A stretch of DNA of 5,046 bases, from the NCBI GenBank assembly GCA_021783855.1, contig JAJXTL010000192.1, positions 1 through 5,046 on the forward strand, in the 5' to 3' direction. Numbering within the stretch: position 1 is the stretch's first letter; each line of letters begins with the position of its first letter. The translations under genes were made by a program, and so were the position numbers. Shown piece after piece: positions 1 through 5,046 of the stretch. Below the pieces are notes generated by a model. It was not told the DNA's origin. It worked only from the letters and a program-made list of their open reading frames with translations, and did no database searches. This DNA is from Pseudomonadota bacterium (GTDB lineage: Bacteria; Pseudomonadota; Gammaproteobacteria; Burkholderiales; Gallionellaceae).

Positions 1-7
1 AGTCACC

Positions 8-985
8 ATGTCAAACTGGTTTGAGGATAATTCACTTTCCATCGGTCACACCCCGCTTGTTCGATTGAACCGCGTCACGGATGGAGCGAAGGCTACGATA
101 CTTGCGAAGATCGAGGGCAGGAATCCCGCCTATTCCGTGAAGTGCCGCATCGGCACTGCAATGGTGGAAGATGCAGAAAGGCGAGGGCTCCTGAAGCCCG
201 GCAAGCACCTTGTCGAACCCACCAGCGGCAATACGGGCATTGCGCTGGCGTTTGTTGCTGCCGCGCGCGGGATTCCGCTGTTGCTGACCATGCCCGATAC
301 CATGAGCATAGAGCGCCGCAAATTGCTGGCGGCCTTCGGCGCCACGCTGGTGTTGACCGAAGGCGCGAAAGGCATGAACGGTGCGATTGCCAAAGCCGAG
401 GAAATCGCAGCTTCAGACCCCGAAAAATATCTGCTGCTGCAGCAATTCAAAAATCCAGCCAATCCTGCGATACATGAAAAAACGACGGGCCCGGAAATCT
501 GGAACGATACCGATGGCGCCGTCGATATTTTTGTTTCCGGTGTGGGCACCGGCGGCACGCTGACCGGCGTTTCGCGATTCATCAAGAAGACCAAAGGCAA
601 GGCTATCATTTCGGTGGCCGTCGAACCTTCCAGCAGCCCCGTGTTGACCCAACATCGCGCAGGGCAGCCGATCAAGCCCGGCCCGCACAAAATCCAGGGG
701 ATAGGCGCGGGATTTGTGCCGGATACGCTGGATATGTCCTTGGTCGATGAAATCGAGCAAGTTTCCAATGAAGAGGCCATGTTTTATGCGCGCCGTCTGG
801 CGCAGGAAGAAGGCATTCTGTCCGGCATTTCGTGCGGCGCTGCCGTGGCTGCTGCGGTGCGCATGGCTAAACGTCCCGAACATGAGGGCAAGACCATCGT
901 TGTGATATTTCCAGATTCGGGCGAGCGTTATCTGAGTTCTGCGTTGTTCGAAGGAATGTTCGACGAGAAGGGCATGCGCATTTAA
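8..985 (+). CDS. cysK: Cysteine synthase A (O-acetylserine sulfhydrylase A, PLP-dependent)
   Basis: This enzyme makes L-cysteine from O-acetyl-L-serine and sulfide in the cytoplasm, the last step of sulfate assimilation. The 325-aa protein follows E. coli CysK (323 aa) almost end to end. The PLP lysine is K45 in SVKCRIG. The substrate-binding Asn loop is TSGNTG at 72-77. The phosphate-binding glycine loop is GVGTGGT at 178-184. KIQGIGAG lies at 228-235 and GISCGAA at 273-279, where S275 should contact the PLP ring nitrogen; C276 stands where E. coli has a second serine, which looks like normal family variation. The run [17 protein letters not shown] marks CysK rather than CysM. The ATG at 8 matches the family N-terminus (MSxxFEDNSL). 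Only seven bases precede it, so the ribosome binding site and promoter are outside the window. The gene ends in TAA and is intact. No partner such as cysE is visible. Confidence 0.97.
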   Translation: MSNWFEDNSLSIGHTPLVRLNRVTDGAKATILAKIEGRNPAYSVKCRIGTAMVEDAERRGLLKPGKHLVEPTSGNTGIALAFVAAARGIPLLLTMPDTMSIERRKLLAAFGATLVLTEGAKGMNGAIAKAEEIAASDPEKYLLLQQFKNPANPAIHEKTTGPEIWNDTDGAVDIFVSGVGTGGTLTGVSRFIKKTKGKAIISVAVEPSSSPVLTQHRAGQPIKPGPHKIQGIGAGFVPDTLDMSLVDEIEQVSNEEAMFYARRLAQEEGILSGISCGAAVAAAVRMAKRPEHEGKTIVVIFPDSGERYLSSALFEGMFDEKGMRI

Positions 986-1035
986 TCTGTAGTGGCCCGG
1001 AATTAACTGGATATACTGTTCACCCTGTCAGAGCG

Positions 1036-1053
1036 GCCGCGAAGGGCGGCTTT
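1036..1053 (+). terminator. Weak terminator-like hairpin downstream of cysK
   Basis: A 5-bp perfect stem (GCCGC 1036-1040, GCGGC 1046-1050) closes a GAAGG loop and is followed directly by TTTAT. It lies 50 bases after the cysK stop, a reasonable place for a terminator. The stem is short and the T run is only three bases, so Rho-independent termination here would be weak. It also competes with the larger inverted repeat at 1039-1109. Confidence 0.25.
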
Positions 1054-1109
1054 ATGGCATGCAACAATACAAGCCGAAGGACAGCAACGTGCCATAAACA
1101 GAACTTCGC
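1039..1109. repeat. Nested 71-base inverted repeat between cysK and the islet
   Basis: Two inverted repeats share one centre. The outer arms are GCGAAG (1039-1044) and CTTCGC (1104-1109). The inner arms are TTTATGGCA (1051-1059) and TGCCATAAA (1090-1098), 9 bp perfect, extended inward by a G-U pair (1060/1089) and a G-C pair (1061/1088). Between the arms is a 6/5-base internal loop, and the apical loop is 26 bases (1062-1087). As RNA this would be a long stem-loop on either strand. As DNA it could be a relic of a small mobile element or an operator. Nothing in the sequence tells which, and no coding frame of useful length covers it. Confidence 0.45.
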
Positions 1110-1164
1110 ATGACTGGATTTGACGGGCGACTTTCTGGCGCAAAACGGTTGTTCAGTCTACACG

Positions 1165-1170
1165 TATACT
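1165..1170 (+). promoter_or_regulatory. Possible -10 box for the 96-aa membrane protein gene
   Basis: TATACT matches the sigma-70 -10 consensus at five of six positions and lies 38 bases before the ATG at 1209, where base composition turns AT-rich. A TTGTTC at 1149-1154 resembles a -35 box, but the spacer is only 10 bases instead of 16-18, so the pair does not form a standard promoter. TATAAA at 1183-1188 is an alternative, also without a good -35. Confidence 0.2.
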
Positions 1171-1208
1171 AAAAATATTGGGTATAAAAATGGTGAATTC
1201 AAAACAGT

Positions 1209-1499
1209 ATGTATACAGAACCTAACTTAATACCAATCCTTTTTGGCGCAAGCATTTTTTGGATAATACTCATCTCATTACTGTTCAATCGACTCGAAAA
1301 AAATCACCCAAAACATTATGAATCTATGGGGCGTCCCGTTCTTTCTAGGTATGGTGTAAATTACCGTACGCTTAAATTTTTGTGGACTAGAGAGCATAAA
1401 ATGTTCGGTGACATTTACCTGTCAGTGCTATCTGATACCTCACTTGCATTTTTGCTAGTCACACTGATATTTTTATTTTATGAATTTAAATATGATTGA
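1209..1499 (+). CDS. Small two-helix inner-membrane protein of unknown function (UspB-like layout)
   Basis: This 96-aa protein has two hydrophobic helices, about residues 7-26 (LIPILFGASIFWIILISLLF) and 71-91, joined by a strongly basic loop (27-68) with RLEKNHPKHYESMGRP, RTLKFLW and REHK. By the positive-inside rule the loop is cytoplasmic and both ends face the periplasm. The N-terminal helix, the xxxPxxYxxxG stretch and the second helix recall the general layout of UspB (111 aa in E. coli), but I see no convincing residue-level match, so no symbol is given. The ATG at 1209 is the only sensible start; GGTGA at 1192-1196 could be a ribosome binding site, though its 12-base spacing is long. 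The gene is AT-rich (20/60 GC at 1261-1320) compared with its housekeeping neighbours, and it ends 7 bases from the stop of the opposing gene. Length, composition and sensible topology argue for a real gene. Confidence 0.72.
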   Translation: MYTEPNLIPILFGASIFWIILISLLFNRLEKNHPKHYESMGRPVLSRYGVNYRTLKFLWTREHKMFGDIYLSVLSDTSLAFLLVTLIFLFYEFKYD

Positions 1500-1506
1500 G
1501 ACAACT

Positions 1507-2037
1507 TCATTTCACTTGCTTGATTATTCTAGAATTTTTTCTGCCGATATATACAAGCCACCAAGCCAATAAGACAAAGCCTACAACGGTAAGAGAGGTT
1601 GAGTAAATGTTTGGCCAAGTACTGTCCGTGACTTTGCCTGCCTGCAATATTGATTCTTGTGGATTTTGAGGTTTGTACCAAATAGTGACGGTCTTACCTA
1701 AGGGATACGGAGCAATAATTTTTTTAATTGTATCCTGCGTTCCACAGTCAGTGGGTCCGATGGCGATTTGATAACCATCATATGACTGTCCATCAACGAA
1801 GTAACTATACTTTATAGCTGGATAAAACAAATCTCTGTTTTTGCCTTTTCCGCAATTCTGCAAAGGTTTTGATTCAGTCACGATTCCTTGCACAGTTGGC
1901 CAATTAACCGATTGCTTTGCTTCAGATATATCTTCAATCCATGCAAAAACAACAGATGCTAGGTTAATTGCGATAAGAAGAGGCAGAGCTGCAAGAATAT
2001 TATTTCCTAACCTGAAATCAACATTGGGAGGAGGCAT
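1507..2037 (-). CDS. DUF3592-like membrane protein
   Basis: The 176-aa protein (from the ATG at 2037) has one helix near residues 13-33, an extracytoplasmic domain of about 110 residues and a second helix near 145-165, ending in a basic tail (RKNSRIIKQVK). The middle domain carries the DUF3592 pattern: a WPTVQGIVTES strand, then YPAIKYSYFVDGQSYDGYQI (72-91), then YPLGKTVTIWYKP (111-123) and NPQES. Positive-inside topology puts both ends in the cytoplasm and the domain in the periplasm. Its two cysteines, C62 and C98, could form a disulfide there. The family has no established function. A TTG at 2067 in the same frame would add 10 residues. I prefer the ATG because AGG lies about 9 bases before it and an extended -10 box at 2068-2076 would start transcription near 2061, after the TTG. 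The gene is AT-rich (20/60 GC at 1801-1860), like the gene it faces. Confidence 0.8.
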   Translation of the reverse strand: MPPPNVDFRLGNNILAALPLLIAINLASVVFAWIEDISEAKQSVNWPTVQGIVTESKPLQNCGKGKNRDLFYPAIKYSYFVDGQSYDGYQIAIGPTDCGTQDTIKKIIAPYPLGKTVTIWYKPQNPQESILQAGKVTDSTWPNIYSTSLTVVGFVLLAWWLVYIGRKNSRIIKQVK

Positions 2038-2067
2038 TAATACTGACCTGTAAAATAATTTAAACAA

Positions 2068-2076
2068 ATTCTATCA
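2068..2076 (-). promoter_or_regulatory. Extended -10 promoter candidate for the DUF3592-like gene
   Basis: On the minus strand this reads TGATAGAAT: a TGN extension directly before TAGAAT, which matches the -10 consensus at five of six positions. Extended -10 promoters can work without a good -35, and none is visible at 16-18 bases. Transcription would begin near 2061, leaving a leader of about 24 bases that contains the AGG ribosome binding site and the ATG at 2037. This supports that ATG over the TTG at 2067. Confidence 0.4.
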
Positions 2077-2098
2077 GGTTTAGCTCACCTTAAGCGAA

Positions 2099-2119
2099 GC
2101 GCGAAGTTCCTCTTCGCGC
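2099..2119. repeat. Perfect 8-bp GC-rich hairpin
   Basis: GCGCGAAG (2099-2106) and CTTCGCGC (2112-2119) pair perfectly around a 5-base loop, TTCCT on the plus strand and AGGAA on the minus strand. No T run follows on either strand, so it is not a standard intrinsic terminator. An additional GCGAAG overlaps the left arm at 2094-2099. It lies just upstream of the DUF3592-like gene. It could be an interspersed palindromic repeat unit or a leader-RNA structure. Confidence 0.6.
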
Positions 2120-2174
2120 CACGAAGCAGACTGTCGCAAGTGTCTTCATTAACGACGGCTTTGTCTCGCAAGCG

Positions 2175-2190
2175 GCACTTGGCGAAGTGC
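2175..2190. repeat. Perfect 6-bp hairpin with 4-base loop
   Basis: GCACTT (2175-2180) and AAGTGC (2185-2190) pair around the loop GGCG (CGCC on the minus strand). No T run follows in either direction. It is about 55 bases from the GCGCGAAG hairpin in the same non-coding gap. The gap (2038-2259) also lacks a clear terminator for the uvrA-arfB transcript that runs into it. Confidence 0.5.
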
Positions 2191-2202
2191 AGGTTTGGGG
2201 CA

Positions 2203-2208
2203 ATTATA
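2203..2208 (-). promoter_or_regulatory. Distal -10 box candidate for the DUF3592-like gene
   Basis: On the minus strand this is an exact TATAAT, followed downstream by both hairpins and then the DUF3592-like gene. No convincing -35 hexamer lies 16-18 bases upstream (2225-2232 on the plus strand). If active, it would produce a leader of about 160 bases to the ATG at 2037 that contains the two stem-loops. Confidence 0.25.
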
Positions 2209-2259
2209 AAGCAAAGCGGCCATCTGACTGTGCCCGATCAGGCTTGAGTTGCTACAAGG

Positions 2260-2670
2260 CTATTCGGTGATCCTGCCGCGCAAGGTTTTGATTTCACCGC
2301 GCCTTGATTTGACTTCCAGGCGTTTCTGTTTTGCGCTTCGGGTGGGCTTTGTCGGCATGCGTTTTTTGGGCGTATGAACTGCGCTGGCAATCAGGGCCTT
2401 GAGGCGGGATAGCGCATCCTCGCGGTTTTTCTCCTGGCTGCGGTAGCGCTGCGCCTTGATCACGATCACCCCGTCCGATGAAATGCGCCTGTCGGTGATA
2501 TGCGTTAACCTTTCCTTGTACTCCGCCGGCAACGATGAGGCGTTGATGTCGAAACGCAAATGAATTGCGGTCGATACCTTGTTGACGTTCTGCCCGCCTG
2601 CACCCTGCGCTCGAATTGCGTTAAATTCGATTTCGCTGTCGGGGATGTCGATGTTCAGGCTGATTTTCAT
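2260..2670 (-). CDS. arfB: Alternative ribosome-rescue factor B (GGQ peptidyl-tRNA hydrolase)
   Basis: ArfB (YaeJ) enters ribosomes stalled at the end of an mRNA without a stop codon and hydrolyses the peptidyl-tRNA, a backup to tmRNA trans-translation. The 136-aa protein (E. coli 140 aa) has the release-factor-like domain with [21 protein letters not shown] at 20-40 (catalytic GGQ at 25-27), then [11 protein letters not shown] at 64-74 and [11 protein letters not shown] at 77-87. The basic tail from about 101 ([17 protein letters not shown] and onward) is the part that in E. coli ArfB lies in the empty mRNA channel. It lacks the codon-recognition domains of RF1 and RF2, as expected. The ATG overlaps the uvrA TGA by four bases (ATGA). 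The only nearby AGG is about 13 bases upstream, so translation probably depends on ribosomes finishing uvrA. The stop is TAG, and no clear terminator follows. Confidence 0.95.
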   Translation of the reverse strand: MKISLNIDIPDSEIEFNAIRAQGAGGQNVNKVSTAIHLRFDINASSLPAEYKERLTHITDRRISSDGVIVIKAQRYRSQEKNREDALSRLKALIASAVHTPKKRMPTKPTRSAKQKRLEVKSRRGEIKTLRGRITE

Positions 2671-5046
2671 GCTTTTTTTAAAGCCTGTTTCAAATAGATG
2701 CCGGTGGCGCTTTTCTTGTTTCTGGCGATATCCTGCGGCGTGCCCTCTGCGATGATCTGCCCGCCGCCATTTCCGCCTTCTGGGCCTAAGTCGATCACCC
2801 AGTCTGCGGTCTTGATCACATCCAGGTTGTGCTCGATCACCACCAGCGTGTTGCCCTGGTCGCGCAGCTTGTGGATCACGGTCAACAGCAGCGCAATGTC
2901 GTGAAAGTGCAGTCCGGTGGTGGGCTCATCCAGGATGTAAAGCGTGCGCCCGGTGTCGCGCTTGGATAACTCCAGCGACAGTTTGACGCGCTGCGCTTCG
3001 CCGCCTGACAGCGTGGTGGCCGATTGTCCGAGCGTGATGTAGCCTAAGCCCACATCCAGCAGCGTTTGCAGTTTGCGGGAAATGACAGGCACTGCCTTGA
3101 AAAATTCATAGGCGGCCTCAACCGTCAATTGCAGTATCTGCTGTATGTTTTTTCCCTTGTATTGTATTTCCAGCGTTTCGCGGTTGTAGCGCTGGCCATG
3201 GCACACATCGCAGGGCACATACACGTCCGGCATGAAATGCATCTCCACTTTGATCACGCCGTCTCCCTGGCAGGCTTCGCAGCGGCCACCCTTCACGTTG
3301 AAAGAGAATCGCCCCGGCCCATAGCCGCGCTCGCGCGCAGCAGGGACGCCCGCGAACAGCTCGCGTATTGGCGTGAAAAGACCCGTGTAGGTGGCAGGAT
3401 TGGAGCGTGGCGTGCGGCCTATGGGAGCCTGGTCTACGTTGATCACCTTGTCGAAAAACTCGAGGCCCTTTACCGATGCGTAGGGTGCGGGTTCGATGTT
3501 GCTGCCATACAGACTCTGGGCCACCGCAGGATAAAGCGTGTCGTTGATCAGCGTGGATTTCCCCGAGCCCGATACGCCGGTGACGCACACCAGCAGGCCG
3601 ACAGGCAGATTGAGCGTGACGTCCTTGAGATTATTGCCGGAAGCGCCCGTGATTTGCAGCATGCGTTCCGGAACAGGGTGCATGCGCTTTTCTGGCATCG
3701 GGATCTTGCGGCGTCCAGTCAGATAGTCGCCGGTCAGCGATTTTGCATTCCGGCAGATTTCTTCCGGCGTGCCCTGTGCCACGACCATACCGCCATGCTC
3801 GCCCGCACCCGGCCCCATATCGATGACATGATCGGCATGGCGGATTGCGTCTTCATCGTGCTCCACCACGATCACGGAATTTCCCATGTTGCGCAGCTTG
3901 TACAGGGTATTCAACAGCCTGTCGTTGTCCCTCTGGTGCAAGCCTATCGATGGTTCGTCGAGAACGTACATCACGCCTGTCAATCCGGAACCTATCTGGG
4001 AGGCCAGTCGGATGCGCTGTGCTTCTCCACCTGACAGCGTCTCAGCGGAACGCGATAACGTGAGGTAGTTCAGGCCGACGTTATTCAGGAAGGTCAGACG
4101 GGAAGCGATCTCATGCACGATTTTTTCCGCAATCGCCTGTTTCTGTCCTTGCAGTTCCAGGTTTTTGAAAAACTGCAGCGATTCATGCAGCGGCAGCTCG
4201 CTGATCTCAAAAAGGCTCTTATCAAGAAAGCGCACATGGCGCGCTTCGAGGCGCAGCCTTGTGCCATTGCATTCGGGGCAGACACAGCTGTTGAGATATT
4301 TTGCAAGCTCCTCCCTGATCGCGGGTGAGTCTGTTTCCCTGTAGCGCCGTTCCAGATTGTTGACGATACCCTCGAATGCATGTTCGCGCAGCACAGGTTT
4401 GCCGCGCTCGTTGATATACTGGAATGCGACTTGCTCCTTGCCGCTGCCATACAACACAACCTGCTGAATTTTATCAGGCAGGCTCTCGAAGGATTGTTCA
4501 AGATCGAAGTCGTAGTGCCTGGCAAGGCCGGACAGCAGCTGGTGATAGAACTGATTGCGCCGATCCCAGCCTTTGATCGCCCCTGAACTCAAGGATAGCT
4601 GTGGCAGGGTGACGATGCGTTTTGCATCGAAGAAACTGATTGTGCCCAGGCCGTCGCACTTGGGACATGCGCCCATCGGATTGTTGAAAGAGAACAGGCG
4701 CGGTTCGAGCTCGGGCAGCGAGTAGTTGCATATCGGACAGGCGAATTTTGCGGAGAAAAGGTGTTCCTTCCCCGAGTCCATTTCGACTGCCAAGGCGCGT
4801 CCGTCGGCATGGCGCAGCGCGGTTTCGAACGATTCGGCAAGACGCTGCTTCGATTCGATATTGACTTTTAATCGGTCGACCACGATCTCTATGGTGTGCT
4901 TTTTGTTCTTGTGCAAGGCAGGCAGCGAGTCGATCTCGTGCACCGTGCCATTTATGCGCAGCCTGGTGAATCCCTGCGCACGCAGTTCATCGAACATCTC
5001 AAGTTGCTCGCCCTTGCGGTTCACCACCAGGGGTGAGAGGATCATG
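2667..5046 (-). CDS. uvrA: UvrABC excision nuclease subunit A, N-terminus cut by window edge
   Basis: UvrA is the ATPase damage sensor of nucleotide excision repair; as a dimer it finds distorted DNA and loads UvrB. The visible 792 residues, numbered from the ATG at 5045, correspond to E. coli residues from about 151 on (940 aa in full), so about 150 residues with the first Walker A are beyond the edge. Visible in order: zinc module C103/C106/C127/C130; a further CPEC cluster near 256-259; first ABC signature LSGGE 337-341 with Walker B VLDEP 361-365 and H396; second Walker [10 protein letters not shown] 490-498; zinc module C589/C592/C612/C615; second signature LSGGE 679-683 with ILDEP 704-708 and H739. 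All key motifs in the visible part are intact. The ATG at 5045 is an internal methionine in the [13 protein letters not shown] segment, not the true start. It overlaps arfB downstream by four bases. An SOS box, if present, would lie outside the window. Confidence 0.98.
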   Translation of the reverse strand, partial: MILSPLVVNRKGEQLEMFDELRAQGFTRLRINGTVHEIDSLPALHKNKKHTIEIVVDRLKVNIESKQRLAESFETALRHADGRALAVEMDSGKEHLFSAKFACPICNYSLPELEPRLFSFNNPMGACPKCDGLGTISFFDAKRIVTLPQLSLSSGAIKGWDRRNQFYHQLLSGLARHYDFDLEQSFESLPDKIQQVVLYGSGKEQVAFQYINERGKPVLREHAFEGIVNNLERRYRETDSPAIREELAKYLNSCVCPECNGTRLRLEARHVRFLDKSLFEISELPLHESLQFFKNLELQGQKQAIAEKIVHEIASRLTFLNNVGLNYLTLSRSAETLSGGEAQRIRLASQIGSGLTGVMYVLDEPSIGLHQRDNDRLLNTLYKLRNMGNSVIVVEHDEDAIRHADHVIDMGPGAGEHGGMVVAQGTPEEICRNAKSLTGDYLTGRRKIPMPEKRMHPVPERMLQITGASGNNLKDVTLNLPVGLLVCVTGVSGSGKSTLINDTLYPAVAQSLYGSNIEPAPYASVKGLEFFDKVINVDQAPIGRTPRSNPATYTGLFTPIRELFAGVPAARERGYGPGRFSFNVKGGRCEACQGDGVIKVEMHFMPDVYVPCDVCHGQRYNRETLEIQYKGKNIQQILQLTVEAAYEFFKAVPVISRKLQTLLDVGLGYITLGQSATTLSGGEAQRVKLSLELSKRDTGRTLYILDEPTTGLHFHDIALLLTVIHKLRDQGNTLVVIEHNLDVIKTADWVIDLGPEGGNGGGQIIAEGTPQDIARNKKSATGIYLKQALKKA

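Noticed and set aside
130..780. Open frame of 216 codons on the minus strand.
   Set aside because: It is antisense to cysK, whose catalytic motifs are all present, and it has no recognisable domain.
986..1208. Decayed transposase or insertion sequence downstream of cysK.
   Set aside because: No frame on either strand gives a recognisable transposase fragment, and I found no terminal repeats or target duplication flanking the islet.
1526..1535. ATTCTAGAAT palindrome followed by a T run, as a terminator.
   Set aside because: The palindrome has no loop and is AT-rich, so it cannot form a stable hairpin; it also lies inside a coding region.
2038..2067. TTG at 2067 as the start of the DUF3592-like gene.
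   Set aside because: Its nearest strong ribosome binding site (GGTGAG) is about 16 bases away, and the extended -10 at 2068-2076 would begin the transcript after it. It remains possible.
2068..2200. Integron attC site next to the islet.
   Set aside because: The hairpins lack the paired RYYYAAC/GTTRRRY core sites, and no integrase gene is in the window.
2090..2223. Two tiny minus-strand frames, 24 codons (2149-2223) and 19 codons (2090-2149), joined by TAATG.
   Set aside because: Neither has a good ribosome binding site, both run through the hairpins, and such short frames are expected by chance. The TAATG link is noted in case ribosome profiling shows signal.
3066..4034. Open frame of 322 codons on the plus strand.
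   Set aside because: It lies wholly antisense to uvrA, whose motifs are intact across the same bases. The translation shows no family pattern; it is a shadow of GC-rich codons.
5043..5045. ATG at the right edge as the start of uvrA.
   Set aside because: The visible protein begins about 150 residues into the UvrA family and lacks the first Walker A, so this methionine is internal and the gene continues beyond the window.

Overview
The window looks like an ordinary stretch of proteobacterial chromosome, most likely betaproteobacterial. That placement is an inference from how the CysK, ArfB and UvrA proteins read and from the GC-rich codons; no 16S or other marker is present. Sampled lines of the housekeeping genes are about 62-65% GC (39/60 at 241-300, 37/60 at 3241-3300). 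Sampled lines in the centre are 33% GC (20/60 at both 1261-1320 and 1801-1860).

Layout, left to right. (1) cysK, cysteine synthase A, is complete on the + strand (8-985). (2) A 223-base intergenic gap holds a nested inverted repeat (1039-1109), a weak terminator-like hairpin and a possible -10 box. (3) An AT-rich islet of about 0.9 kb holds two small membrane-protein genes facing each other, with only 7 bases between their stop codons: a 96-aa two-helix protein (+, UspB-like in layout only) and a ~176-aa DUF3592-like protein (-). (4) A second gap of about 220 bases (2038-2259) holds two perfect hairpins and two candidate promoters reading toward the DUF3592-like gene. (5) On the - strand, uvrA (N-terminus beyond the right edge) is followed by arfB through a 4-base ATGA overlap, so the two are very probably translationally coupled.

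Functionally, cysK performs the last step of cysteine synthesis. uvrA encodes the damage sensor of nucleotide excision repair, and arfB encodes a GGQ hydrolase that frees ribosomes stalled on mRNAs lacking a stop codon. The two islet genes have no assigned function; their base composition and tail-to-tail arrangement suggest a separately acquired unit between core genes.

I see no CRISPR array, tRNA, rRNA, transposase or recognisable defence system. The parts least explained by known genes are the AT-rich convergent pair and the hairpin-rich gaps on either side of it.
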